Below, piece by piece: positions 23,566 through 34,373 of a stretch of 64,000 nucleotides of DNA. The position numbers and the translations under genes were made by a program. Every line of letters begins with the position of its first letter. Within the stretch, counting starts at the first letter, position 1. Location: assembly GCA_030848705.1 (NCBI GenBank), contig JAUIZM010000012.1, positions 6,946,679 through 7,010,678 on the forward strand, in the 5' to 3' direction. The notes under the pieces are model-generated. The model did no database searches, had not been told where the DNA came from, and saw nothing but the letters and a program-made list of their open reading frames with translations. The stretch is from Heracleum sosnowskyi (taxonomy: Eukaryota; Streptophyta; Magnoliopsida; Apiales; Apiaceae).

Positions 23566-24553
23566 CTAGCTTAAAACCCGTACGGATTGTTAATTGTTAT
23601 TTTATTATTATTGTTTTAATATTTTATTTATTGTAATTGTGCAAAAAATAAGTAGACATGTTAAAATAGATAAACACTTTTAATTAATTAAAAACATTAA
23701 AACAGATTTTAAAATAAATAAGTATGGGGTCGCCCGTTATATTTTTGAAAATGAAGGGTTTTAGTTAGAAAAAATGTAACATATATTTAGTTTAGAAAGG
23801 TAAATGCCCGTGATATTTTTGGAAAATGAGGTTTTAAAATTTAATAATTAAAAGTATTTAAATATGTTTTAAAATAAATAAGTAAATGGTTTTCTGTGAT
23901 ATTTTTGGAAAAAGAATGGATTTTAGTGAGAAAAATAGAAAAAGTAAATTGTAAAAGGCAATTTCCTGTGATATATTTAGAAAAGAAGTAACTTTTTAGA
24001 AAAAATATATAATATATTTTAGCTGAAAAAGTAATTGGTTATAAATAGGTATTTGATTATTTATATTTTAATATTTGTAGTAATTGCATTTGTTAAGAAA
24101 AATAGGTAGACATGTTAAAATAGGTAAACTTTTAAAAAATAATTATAATATTAAAATAGTTTTAAAAATAAATAACTAAACGTTCGTGATATTTTTGAAA
24201 AAGGAGGGGTTTTACTAAGAAAAAATAGAAAAACTAACATGTTTTAGTTAAAAAGGTAATTGCCCGTGATATATTTGAAAAAGTAGGAGAATTTGTTAGA
24301 AAAAATAGAAAAAATAATGTATTTTAGGTGAAAAAGATAATTGGTTATAAATATGTAATATTATTATTTAATAATATATTTCTATAAATAAGTAAGGTTA
24401 ATTAAGTAAAAACACAAAGTACAGTTAATTAAGGGCAATTAAGTAAAATCACAACGTACCATACCGACCAACCAAAATTAAGGGCAATTAAGTAAAATCA
24501 CAACGTACCATACCGACCAACCAAACTTTTAATGTTTCGTCTATTATATAATA
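23566..24553 (-). mobile_element. Helitron-like element H1 (minus orientation)
   Basis: On the minus strand the 3' end reads GGGTTTTAAGCTAG followed by T, the CTRR|T terminus. The hairpin normally found there has lost 7 bp (CCCGTACGG instead of CCCGTGCGATGCACGG). The other end is ...TTTAATGTTTCGTCTATTAT. The interior repeats an about 130-bp unit built around CCGTGATATTTTTGGAAAA and GTAACATGTTTTAG-type words. It has no coding capacity. Confidence 0.6.
24426..24530. repeat. Tandem duplication, about 57 bp, twice
   Basis: The phrase AATTAAGGGCAATTAAGTAA...ACCAACCAAA occurs twice in direct succession near the end of H1; H2 has it once. This is a copy-number difference between sibling elements. 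Confidence 0.75.
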
Positions 24554-24556
24554 GTA

Positions 24557-25487
24557 CTAGCTTAAAACCCGTGCGATGCACGGATTGTTAATTGCTATTT
24601 TATTATTTTATTTTTAATATTTTATTAATTGTATTTGTTAAAAAAATAAGTAGGCATGTTAAAATAGCTAAATACTTTTAATTAATTAAAAACATTAAAA
24701 CAGATTTTAAAATAAATAAGTAAGGGTTTGCCCGTTATATTTTTGGAAAATGAGGGGTTTTAGTAAGAAAAAATAAAAAATGTAACATATATTTAGTTTA
24801 AAAATGTAAATGTCGTGATATTTTTGGAAAATGAAGTTTTAAAATTTAAAAATTAAAAGTATTTAAATTCGTTTTAAAATAAATAAGTAAAGGGTTTCCT
24901 ATGATATTTTTGGAAAAAAATGAATTTTAGTAAGAAAAATAGAAAAGGTAAATTGAAAAGGATAATTTCCCGTGATATATTTAGAAAAGAAGGGATTTTG
25001 TTTGAAAAAATCTATAATATGTTTTAGAATAATTGGTTATAAATAGGTATTTGATTATTTATATTTTAATATTTTTAGTGATTGCATTTGTTAATAAAAA
25101 TAAGTAGACATTTTAAAATAGGTAAACTTTTAAAAATTAATTATAATATTATAGGTTTAAAAATAAATAACTAAAGGTTTGTCCGTGATATTTTTGGAAA
25201 ATGGGGGGTTTTAGTAAGGAAAAATAGAAAAACTAACATGTTTTAGTTAAAAAATGTAATTGTCATGTTTGAAAAAGTATAAGAATTTGTTAGAAAAAAT
25301 AATGTATTTTAGGGAAAAAAAAGGTAATTGGTTATAAATAGGTAATATTATTATTTAATAATATATTTCTATAAATAATTAGGGTTAATTAAGTAAAAAC
25401 ACGAAATACAGTTAAGGTCAATTAAATAAAATCACAACGTACCATACCGACCAACCAAACTTTTAATGTTTCGTCTATTATATAATA
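24557..25487 (-). mobile_element. Helitron-like element H2 (minus orientation)
   Basis: Minus-strand 3' end: hairpin CCGTGCATCGCACGG, then GTTTTAAGCTAG, then T. The hairpin is complete and about 8 bp from CTAG, as Helitrons require. The far end repeats TTTAATGTTTCGTCTATTAT like H1. The interior is the same AT-rich unit array. It lies head-to-tail with H1. Confidence 0.65.
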
Positions 25488-25488
25488 A

Positions 25489-26196
25489 CTAGCATTTAAC
25501 CCGTGCGATGCACGGATTAATTTTAGAATTTTTATATTATTATCTGTATTTTGATTATATAATTTTATTAGTAGAAAAATAAAATTTTTAAAATTAATAA
25601 TGTATGTATGATGTTGGTGTAAACATGTCTTTGTATTTTGAGGATAAATGTTTTTAATATATTGTCGACAGGAATACTATCTTGAACTTCTGAATATAGC
25701 TTAGGTAATATAAATATTTAATAATAATATGTTATTGACGGGATATAGCTTAGAAAAATAGGTAATATAAATATTTAATAATAATAATATGTTATTGACG
25801 GGATTAGAACCTTGAACCCGTGGGAACATTTTAAATATCTAAAAAGAAATATTTTTTAAACTATGTTGTTGACGGAATTCGAACCTTGTATTTAATAATA
25901 ATATGTTATTGACGGGATATAGCTTAGAAAAATAGGTAATATAAATATTTAATAATAATAATATGTTATTGACGGGACTAAAAAAAATATTTTTTAAACT
26001 ATGTTGTTGACGGGATTCGAACCTTGAACCCGTGAGAGTATTTTGAATATCAAGAAATAAATATTCTTTTAACATTACATCTAACGGTTCTCCTTTTATC
26101 TCTCTTTCAATCTAACGGTTGTTATTAAAAATACCAACTAACCAACAACCAACCAACCAAATAGAGGCTAGTTTGCTTATAATAATATAGTATAGA
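25489..26196 (-). mobile_element. Helitron-like element H3, different interior
   Basis: The 3' end on the minus strand again has CCGTGCATCGCACGG and CTAG|T. The 5' end reads TCTATACTATATTATTATAA after an A, a classic plant Helitron start. The interior differs from H1/H2: it carries a duplicated about 75-bp block (25,729-25,803 and 25,902-25,977) and repeats of GTTGACGGGATTCGAACCTT. Confidence 0.65.
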
Positions 26197-26790
26197 TAGA
26201 TATTGATTGATATATATACTACGTTAGAGATTCATCTCATTTGTGAGAGAAAATAAATAAAATACATACGGACTACTTATCATTGAAAACAATTCTGGAA
26301 TCATTTTAAAAAATTTAGAATTTTTCCATTCAAATATTCTTAGAACTTCTAGTTTAATGCTAGAATCCGCGTATTCTCATTTTCTTTTTTCCTTTTTCCA
26401 GTTAGTGGTCGATACTCGCATTTTGTTTGTAATTTAAATGTACTACCTGTACACTTGTGGTCAAGCTTGATATTTTCAATTTTCAATTTTCAATTTGAGT
26501 AATGTTCCAAAAAGTTGTTCTTAAATTTGTAAAAAATGACATGAACAACACCTAACTTATTTTAATTTATGTCCGTGCATATATGCAGGCGGATCCCATA
26601 TTTATATTAGAAACCAATTGAATGAAGACACATACGTATTTGGGTGATTTCCTAGCTTTTTTCCTTCAATTTTCATTACAATTAATTGGTCAAGCTCTAT
26701 ATTCGTCCATGATTCTAGTCCGTCAGTAGATGAACACAAACACAGTAAACATTTCAAATTTTTATTATCTAAAGATGTAATTATAATGAG

Positions 26791-26894
26791 CGCGATGAGA
26801 TAGCTCAAGTGGTAAAGAGCTTATCTCTTGTCGTCCCAGTTTCGATTCTCGCTCATCCCGACATGTAAAGGCATATAAGCCTAATTAGTCAAAA
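26791..26894 (+). mobile_element. tRNA-derived SINE, 104 bp, with 20-bp TSD
   Basis: Identical 20-bp flanks AAAGATGTAATTATAATGAG at 26,771-26,790 and 26,895-26,914. The body has a pol III A box (TAGCTCAAGTGG, 26,801) and a B box (GTTTCGATTCTC) at tRNA-like spacing, then a short tRNA-unrelated tail ending in A residues. It is unusually short for a plant SINE. It cannot be a working tRNA because the 3' acceptor strand is missing. Confidence 0.9.
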
Positions 26895-26916
26895 AAAGAT
26901 GTAATTATAATGAGTA

Positions 26917-27740
26917 CTAGTTTAAACCCGTGCGATTCACGAATTGTTATTAATAATTATTATTTTATTATTTATGTGTTAATATTATATTAATTTGCAT
27001 TTGTTAAAAAAAATAAGTAGGTGTCTTAAACTTTTTCAAATAATTAAAAGTATTAAAATAGATTTTAAAATAAATTAATAATTGTTTACCCGTGATATTT
27101 TTGGAAAAGATTGGTCTTAATAAGGAAAAATAGAAAAAATAACATGTTTTAGCTGAAAAGGTAAGTGCATGTAATTAAAAGTATTTAAATATGTTTCAAA
27201 ATAAATAAGTAAGGATTTGCCCGATATATTTTCGGAAAATGAGGGAGTTTTGTAAGGAAAAATAGAAAGCGTAACATGTTTTAGTTGAAAAAATTAATTG
27301 TACGTGATTTTTTTAGAAAAGAGAAGATTTTGTTAAAAAAAATAGAAAAGGTAATGTATTTTAGTTGAAAAGGTAGTTGGTTATAAAATGTTATTATTTA
27401 ATAATAATTTCTTTAGAAAATGAAAAAAATAGAAAAAGTAACACGTTTCAGCTGAAAAAATGCTCATAATTAAAAATATTAAAATATATTTTAAAATAAA
27501 TAAATAAAGGTTTGTCCGTGATATTTTTGGAAAATGAGGGGTTTTAGTAAGAAAAAATAGAAAGAATAACATGTTTTTGTTAAAAAAGATAATCGTCACT
27601 GTTTATTTTAGAAAAAAATAAAAAAAATGTAATGTATTTTAGCTGAAAAAGTAGTTGGTTATAAATGATGTTATTATTTAGTGATAGTTTTTTTTAAAAA
27701 AATAAGTAAGGGAAACTTTTAATGTTTCGTCTTTAATAAT
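26917..27740 (-). mobile_element. Helitron-like element H4
   Basis: Begins (minus 3' end) with CTAG and a slightly decayed hairpin (CCCGTGCGATTCACG). It ends TTTAATGTTTCGTCTTTAAT. The interior has the same repeat unit as H1/H2. It abuts the TSD of the SINE. Confidence 0.6.
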
Positions 27741-27741
27741 A

Positions 27742-28205
27742 TAGCTTAAAACTCGTGTGATGCACAGATTATTTTGAATAATTGTTAATTTTATTATTTA
27801 TTTCTTATTATTTTATTAATTGCATTTATTAAAAAAATAAGTAGATGTGTTAAACATTTCTAAATAATTAAAAGTAGTAAAATAGATTTTAAAATAAATA
27901 AGTAACAGTTTGCCCGTGATATTTTGGGAAAAAAAAGTTTTGGTAAGAAAAATAGAAAGTAACATGTTTTCGTTGAATTTTAAAATATAAAAATAACGAT
28001 TTGCCCATGATATTTTTGAAAAAAGAGGGGTTTTAGTAAGAAAAATAGAAATTGTGACATGTTTTAGTTGAAAAAGATAATTGTCAATTAAAAGTATTAA
28101 AATAGATTTTAAAGTAAATAAGTAAAGGTTTGTCCGTGATATATTTGGAAAATGAGGGATTTTACTAAGAAAAATAAAAAATATAACATGTTTTAGGTGA
28201 AAAGA
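27742..28205 (-). mobile_element. Helitron-like element H5 (truncated)
   Basis: Starts with a decayed 3' terminus (AGCTTAAAACTCGTGTGATG) directly after H4 and contains three interior units. The TTTCGTC-type far end is missing, so the right limit is approximate. Confidence 0.5.
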
Positions 28206-28211
28206 GATTTT

Positions 28212-29228
28212 CCTTATTAATATTAAATATATTAATATTTAAAATGAAAGTATTATTATGTTTAAGTTAGAATTGTTAACTAACCATGGTTTGTAAACCA
28301 GGACAATAGTGGTAAATAAGGAAAAAATAATATCAATTTTTTTTTTGAATTTTAATTGGTTATATGATCAAATGTGTATCGGCTTGATTAACAATGATTG
28401 ATAATTAGGTTTGTGCTCCATTATTTTCACAATATTTGTCCATCAATTATTGCACTATAAAAGAGAAAAATACCCCTCGTGTTTATGGAACTTACCTAAG
28501 TAGGTAATATATTTTAATGGTATATTGTATTTATTCGATTAAGTTCTGCAATTACAAATATATCTGTCATGCATTCACATTAAAAACTCGTTGTATTTCA
28601 CCTAAGATGAGTACGTACGAAACATCAAACTCATAAAAAAAATGTAAAATGTTGTATTGTTACAATACATTTGTTTTAAAATTAATTTTAATATTTCAAT
28701 TTGTTAAATCCAATTTTCCCCTTTTTAACTATCATAAGTTGATTTCAAAATTTATCTAATTAAATTTAACCCCAAATTTAAAATAACACAATATATCATA
28801 TATGAGATTCAATAAATATGGTTGTGGTTGAAAATTGAATATATATATATTAATAAGTTTATAAAAATTATTATAGTACACCAGACACATTCTTTTAACG
28901 AAATCATATTCTAGATGTAGTGCCCAGCCAAACTCATCAAACTTATTAGCTGGTTTCTAAAAAATCTGTTAAGAAATTCAATGGTTCAGTTTGCGATGAG
29001 AGACACGACCTAAATATAAAAACAAAAAAAATACCATCACTTTTATAAAAAAAAAATGATTATTAACTAATATTTTTGAACTTAAAAATATGTAATATAT
29101 TAATATTTAAAATAAAATTATTATTATGTTTAAGTTAGTGTTATTAACTAACCATGGTTTCTAAACCAGGACAATAGTGGTAAATAAGGAAAAAACAATA
29201 TCATTTTTTTTTGAATTTTAATTGGTTA
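28212..29228. repeat. Direct repeat pair, about 140-165 bp, 880 bp apart
   Basis: 28,212-28,375 and 29,090-29,228 share TATTAATATTTAAAAT, TTATTATGTTTAAGTTAG, TTAACTAACCATGGTTT, AAACCAGGACAATAGTGG and GAATTTTAATTGGTTA. They could be short terminal repeats of an unknown element or a segmental duplication; the sequence between them is AT-rich and non-coding. Confidence 0.65.
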
Positions 29229-29321
29229 ATCGTATTGTATGGATAGTTTATCCACCACTGGTTAATAAAATTATATGCGGAACATTTTAATAGATTTAAA
29301 TTTAAATTAAAAATAAAATAA

Positions 29322-29932
29322 AGAGTTTTTTTTTCATAAATACCCAACCCTAGAAACGTTTTTGCAAAAATACTATGTTTTTTTTGAATATTTTGCAAAA
29401 ATACCAAAATTTTTGCAAAAATACCAGTTTTTTGAAAATATTTGCAAAAGTACGGTGTGCAACTAGATGCAACCATATATGCAAAAATACCATAATGAGA
29501 ATCATCTTTGTTTGCATAATAAGTTAGTGCCCCTGCGGGCCTTGTTGATTAGTTAGAAACTCAACCCCAATTGTTGATTTGTTTGAGATGAAACTACTTG
29601 TGAACTCTCAACTACGCATGTATGTATGTATAGACGAAAAGTGGGGGATGTAATATGCAATTGTAAGATTTATTCATCTTTATCTTCATTCAACCCTTTT
29701 ACTAACAAACTTTTTGAATTTTCAGTTGATTTTAATTGTTTTTAAAAAAGTTGCATCTGGTTGCTTTGGTTGAATCTGATTGCTTTGGTTGCAGACCGTA
29801 TTTTTGCAAATAATTTTAGGTTGTATTTGGTTGCATCTAGTTGCATACCGTGTTTTTGCAAATATTTTCAGAAGATAGTAAAATTGTAAAAAAAAAAACT
29901 TAAAAAAAAGCAGTATTTTTGATAATTTCTCT
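29322..29932. mobile_element. Foldback / MULE-like non-autonomous element
   Basis: Long inverted arms: GCAAAAATACC-type repeats and GTGCAACTAGATGCAACC on the left (29,340-29,480) pair with GGTTGCATCTAGTTGCATAC and TTTTTGCAAATATTTTC on the right (29,730-29,880). The outer right end reads AGAGAAATTATCAAAAATAC in reverse complement, common in plant MULE-type MITEs. AAAATAAA occurs at both flanks, but the exact TSD is unclear. The arms are multiply duplicated internally. Confidence 0.55.
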
Positions 29933-31155
29933 AAAATAAATTATATGTTGATTGGTTAATCGGGTTATAATGATCGTCTAACCAAGGTTGGTTAATAAAA
30001 TTATATGAAGAAAGTTATAATTGATTTAAAATCTAATTATGAGGAAAGTTATAACTGATTTAAAATCTAATTAAAAACAAAAAAAATTATTGAATTTTGA
30101 TTGATTAATCAATTGATAGTTTATCCACCCTTGGTTAATAAAATTATATGAGGAATTGTTTTAGATTATTGATCTAAAATTTAGGATTGACATCTGATTG
30201 ATACTAAAATAATTCAAAATTTTCTGATTAATTAACTGATATGGTAGACTCAGATATTATAATTAAGATATTATAATTAAGGATGTGGTCTTGAGTCCTG
30301 ATCCATAGTACATGGTTATCTCACATGATTGATTATACATAAGTCGGCACAATTAATCTTCTTAAATCTGTATCATGCTTCTAAGTGCTAACATGGATTA
30401 TTGTCAGTGTTTAATTATTAATATATTTTTAAGCCTCCAACTGGATTAACAACTACTGCTACTTCGATTTAGTCTACTCGGATCAAATTTGAAAATAAGT
30501 ATATATTTTTTTATTATAGTCTAGGTTAAAATTTAAAATTTAAACATTTTTTTTATAATAATTTAGTTCGAGATCAAATTTAATCCTAGTTCCGCTACCG
30601 TATACAAAATGCCCTACGTGAAATTTGAAGGTTAAATTATCATCACAAAAACGACTTAAATTGAAGCTAGGTTGATGGATCATGTTACATACACATGCTA
30701 CACTTGCAATAGTTTTCATTAGTGGTTCATCGATTATTAACACAAACGTGAATACCTGCATGTAAATGTAATTCCACATGCTTTCAAGTCTCCAAAATCA
30801 CATATCAGCAGCCCAAAGTTAGTTAATTAACTAGTTTCTGATTTACTAAGATTTTGTTTCAAATCTTTGCATGTAAGTTGCTTAATCAAATTGCACAATT
30901 TGACCCCTCATTGATTCAATGCAGAAAGTGTAGGATAATGTGTTTTTCTAAACGTGGCCGCCCAATGATCATCCCTTAATCCATGCATGGATATCCTCCT
31001 AATCATGTGATTATCATTAATCTTGAATCATTATGGTCTTTTGGGTGGCAAATACGTAGTTGATTAATAAATTTTTAGGATTTTTTAAAATAGTACAACC
31101 AAACCAAATAAAACATGCTGAATATATAACATCCAATACATTTGTAATCCAAAGA
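29933..31155. other. AT-rich spacer with three TTGGTTAATAAAATTATATG repeats
   Basis: The 20-bp word TGGTTAATAAAATTATATG(A) occurs near 29,255, 29,985 and 30,130 with related flanks. No gene is recognised up to the gypsy insertion. Confidence 0.45.
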
Positions 31156-31160
31156 GCTAG

Positions 31161-32118
31161 TGTTGTGAGAGAAATTTGGTACAACACAATTGAGAGAATC
31201 TCGCTGGAATATTCGTCAAGGGCGTCCTTGGTTATCGGACAGAGCTGTAGGTTAGTAGCTAAAGACCTGTAGCTCGTATCTGGTTACAGAACAGAAGAAG
31301 TATGTTCCCGGGGGCTGAGTTGACAAAACCACCGGCCGAAATAAGTAATGTAAGTCCTACACCACCAGTCAATTCGCCGGAATGTGTATCACTAAGGGTA
31401 CGCGAGCCTTATGCGTGTTGATAGTGAAAATCCGAATCCTTTAGTCAAGTGCCTACATATCCTATTTATAGGAATCAAGCCCCATGTAGTTCTATTAGGT
31501 TTATACTTCTCAATCCTTGCGAATTCAACCACTTTAAGATAATTCATCTTAGAGTTACAGTCGAATTATACACCTGTAGCTGAGCCTTCCAGTGTCCTAG
31601 TCCATGTCCATCACTAAGTCCTATAAATCCTCATGTATATCCGGAACAACCAATACAAGTCCTATATTGATTGCAATTATTCCCATCAGGTACGTTTTAT
31701 CCAGCCTAGAAGTCCTTTGCCAATCATACTTCTGTATTCCTAAAGTATAGGTAGACGAGCCCTTGTCCTACTAGCACTCTGCCTTCTTAAGACCTCGACT
31801 GCCCATCACCTGTAACCAATCTCGAGGTTCAGATCACTTAAACCTCGTCATCTCTTACCAAACCCTTGATACTGTGACCATGTTATTAGTCCCTACACCT
31901 ATCGTGGCACCATGAACCTGAACCATGACACCCTGAACCTAGCTTAGCACCCTGTACCTATCAGGGTACCCTGCACCTAAACCAGGGCGTCTCAAACCCG
32001 TACCTCGGTACCCTTAACCTGCACCTTAGTGCATACAATACTAAACCAACATATCCTTACTGGACCTTTAACAAGTATGGGCCTTAAGTTGAGCCCATGT
32101 GAGATTTAGGGCACAACA
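31161..32118 (-). repeat. LTR-A: 3' LTR of E1
   Basis: 958 bp, on the minus strand TGTTGTGCCC...CTCTCACAACA (TG...CA ends). It carries the TATA box CTATAAATAG (31,462-31,471). By my reading it is identical to LTR-C and differs from LTR-D at one base. Confidence 0.95.
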
Positions 32119-32132
32119 ACTACCCCCCGGTT
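32119..32132 (-). promoter_or_regulatory. Polypurine tract of E1
   Basis: Minus-strand CCGGGGGGTAGT directly abuts the 3' LTR; it primes plus-strand DNA synthesis in reverse transcription. Confidence 0.75.
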
Positions 32133-32460
32133 CCTTGCAGTATTGAATACAAAAGGAACCAAAGCCTTTTCCGCTCCTAAGCAACCAACCCTTAACCTCA
32201 TAACCGGTTACAGACCTTTATTTGAATAACTGATACTTAAACAAGCTTCACGATGTATATCCCTTCGTTTGTTTGTAAATTAATCTCATTCCCCAATCCC
32301 AACGAAAATGCCTGTTAGTTTACACATCATCTGAATAAAATTTAAATTTCAAATAATGCTCAACCAACCTCTCATATTTCTCCTAGAAAATTGAATCATG
32401 CACCTGCATTGATCCTTCCCATTTTTCCAGATTTCCTTTTTGATTTTTTTTTTTTTTTTA

Positions 32461-32661
32461 CCAATCAGACGGCTCCACCTGGCGCGCCTGTTCCTATTCA
32501 CGCGTGCATTTAAATACATGCCCCTTCACCCCTCCTTTTCTTTTTCGATACACACTTCATTGTTCTTACCTCTCTCTCTCTTGCCAAGAAGCTCCGAGGC
32601 GGTCCATACCTCCGGCGATTCCAAGATTTCCAGTGATTCTCTCCCTGCAACACCTTGTAAG
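32461..32661 (+). promoter_or_regulatory. Promoter and 5' UTR exon of the antisense unit (E1)
   Basis: CCAAT at 32,461 and TATA-like TTTAAATA at 32,509-32,516 precede a CT-rich leader. The leader ends TTGTAAG followed by a GT donor at 32,662. The partner acceptor TTTGCAG ends at 33,377, right before an ATG, so a 716-bp 5' UTR intron is likely. The unit is read opposite to gag-pol. Confidence 0.55.
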
Positions 32662-33377
32662 GTACCAATCTGTCTTTATTTTCTACTCTTAACCCCTATT
32701 TGCCATTGCATGTAGTCCTTGTATGGGTTCATCCTGCATATATATATGCATACATATGTTCATACATAATTGTATATGCACACACACACACTCATATCAT
32801 CTGTTCAATCAAATTGAAGTCCAGAATGCCATGCATTCGTTTTCTCTGTGAACCATAGCCGCACGATGTTACTCTTTGCGTTGCCATGTTAATCTTATAG
32901 GAATTGTTAAACCCTTATGGCTGATACCTTTCTCTTTGCCATAAATCACTTACAATTCCACGTCTGCCCATCTTTCTCGATGATCCTTGCTTACATGGGT
33001 AATTGATGATGCATGCCATATATATCTCGAAATATTAACACCGATATGCTGTCATGTAGAAGGATTTAATGTTAATAATTAAAACCCTCCTCTGTAGTTT
33101 TAGGTTTTAATTTCTTTATACTAAGACCTCTCCCGAGGTGAAGACCTCCATGTACCTCTATCTGACCTTTAGGTGCAGAAATATCCTTAAAACTGTCAGC
33201 CCCCCAAATCTTCGGGATTATTCGGGTCACCACCTGTTCGACCCAAATCCCCTGTGATATCTTGTAGAGAACCCTAATGGGAAATCTTTGCAAACCTTGC
33301 GGTTTACCTGCCCTCTTGCTTGCCTGATTGAGAAGGAACCTGTTGGCCGTTAACTCACCCTGCTCCATCATTTGCAG

Positions 33378-34364
33378 ATGTCAGGGAGCTCCAGTACAGC
33401 CCGCTCGCAGCAATCGGCTGCTCAGGAGGTACAGAACTGTGTTGACCTTCTGGACTCCGATGACTCATTAGCCAAAACCCCTGTGCCTAAACCTCATGCC
33501 ATCAAGCCAGTGAGCACCAGGACCCGTTCCAAGATCAAGGGGTTAGCTCGTGATATCGGTATGTCATCAGTTCGAACCAACCTCTTCCCTTTGAAAATCA
33601 AAGCTTCAAAAACAGAAACCATTAACCAGTCATCCTTTGAAAACTATCTAACTCCAGAAACCGAAAATTTGCCACTATCCAAGTATTATTCTGATGAAGA
33701 GGAAGTTTCATCTGCCAATCTTAGAGCCCCTGACCCTGACTCTGAGGTGGAGGTAGAGACCTCAGTGGATGAAGAAACCCCTTTCGAATCCCAAGGCCCT
33801 ATTCTAGCTTGTGAGGGTCTCGATACCTCAATGAATGCCAATAGATTAAAGCTCCTTCTTCAGAAACATCAACCTAACTGTCGCTTGGTGATACCTTCCC
33901 CTGGGGAGAGGTGTCACCGTTTTGACAACTTTGAACCAGACCAACAGGTACCTTGTGCCGTTTTTTCAGCTACCTTTTTTAGAATGGGTTTGTCCATCCC
34001 TCTTCACCCTTTTATTCATGACATTATTACTTACTATGATATTGCCCCTCTCCAAATGACTCCAAATGCCTATCGAATGGCAATGTGTATGTTTATCCTT
34101 TATGACAAGCAATTTGAGAAGAGACTGTCCGCCCGTGAGCTGGGTTTCTTTTACCAGCTTAAACAGACAAGCAAGAATTCTGGCTTCTTTTACCTCTCTG
34201 CCTGGGGCATCCATGATGGCCAATGCATCAGGGGGAACCGGAAGGGGATGACTGACTGGTTACCTCAATTCTTGTATTGTTATGATTGTCCAGCTTATAG
34301 AACTGAATTTAACAGAAGTCCTAGTAAGTACCTTACGTGTAACTCCCGTATTTTTGGCTTTTGA
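33378..34364 (+). CDS. Antisense ORF 1 of E1: Transposase_28 (PF04195)-like protein
   Basis: About 328 codons from the ATG that follows the acceptor (MSGSSSTARSQQSAAQEVQN). Residues about 1-150 are acidic, Ser-rich and low in structure. About 165-310 show VIPSPGERCHRFDNF, FFRMGLSIPLHPFIHDIITY and IAPLQMTPNAYRM, the pattern of the plant-specific 'putative gypsy-type transposon' family PF04195. The function of that family is unknown. It lies between pol and the 3' LTR on the strand opposite to pol, as in Tat-lineage elements with extra antisense ORFs. E1 and E2 copies differ by one Val/Ile. Confidence 0.75.
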   Translation: MSGSSSTARSQQSAAQEVQNCVDLLDSDDSLAKTPVPKPHAIKPVSTRTRSKIKGLARDIGMSSVRTNLFPLKIKASKTETINQSSFENYLTPETENLPLSKYYSDEEEVSSANLRAPDPDSEVEVETSVDEETPFESQGPILACEGLDTSMNANRLKLLLQKHQPNCRLVIPSPGERCHRFDNFEPDQQVPCAVFSATFFRMGLSIPLHPFIHDIITYYDIAPLQMTPNAYRMAMCMFILYDKQFEKRLSARELGFFYQLKQTSKNSGFFYLSAWGIHDGQCIRGNRKGMTDWLPQFLYCYDCPAYRTEFNRSPSKYLTCNSRIFGF

Positions 34365-34373
34365 ATAATCTAG

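Noticed and set aside
26791..26862. A tRNA gene
   Set aside because: A and B boxes are present but there is no matching acceptor stem, and the 20-bp TSD shows a SINE insertion.
33072..33371. 99-codon minus-strand frame, also at 43,379-43,678
   Set aside because: Lies in the proposed 5' UTR intron of the antisense unit and has no family pattern. Its identity in E1 and E2 reflects only their recent copy relation.
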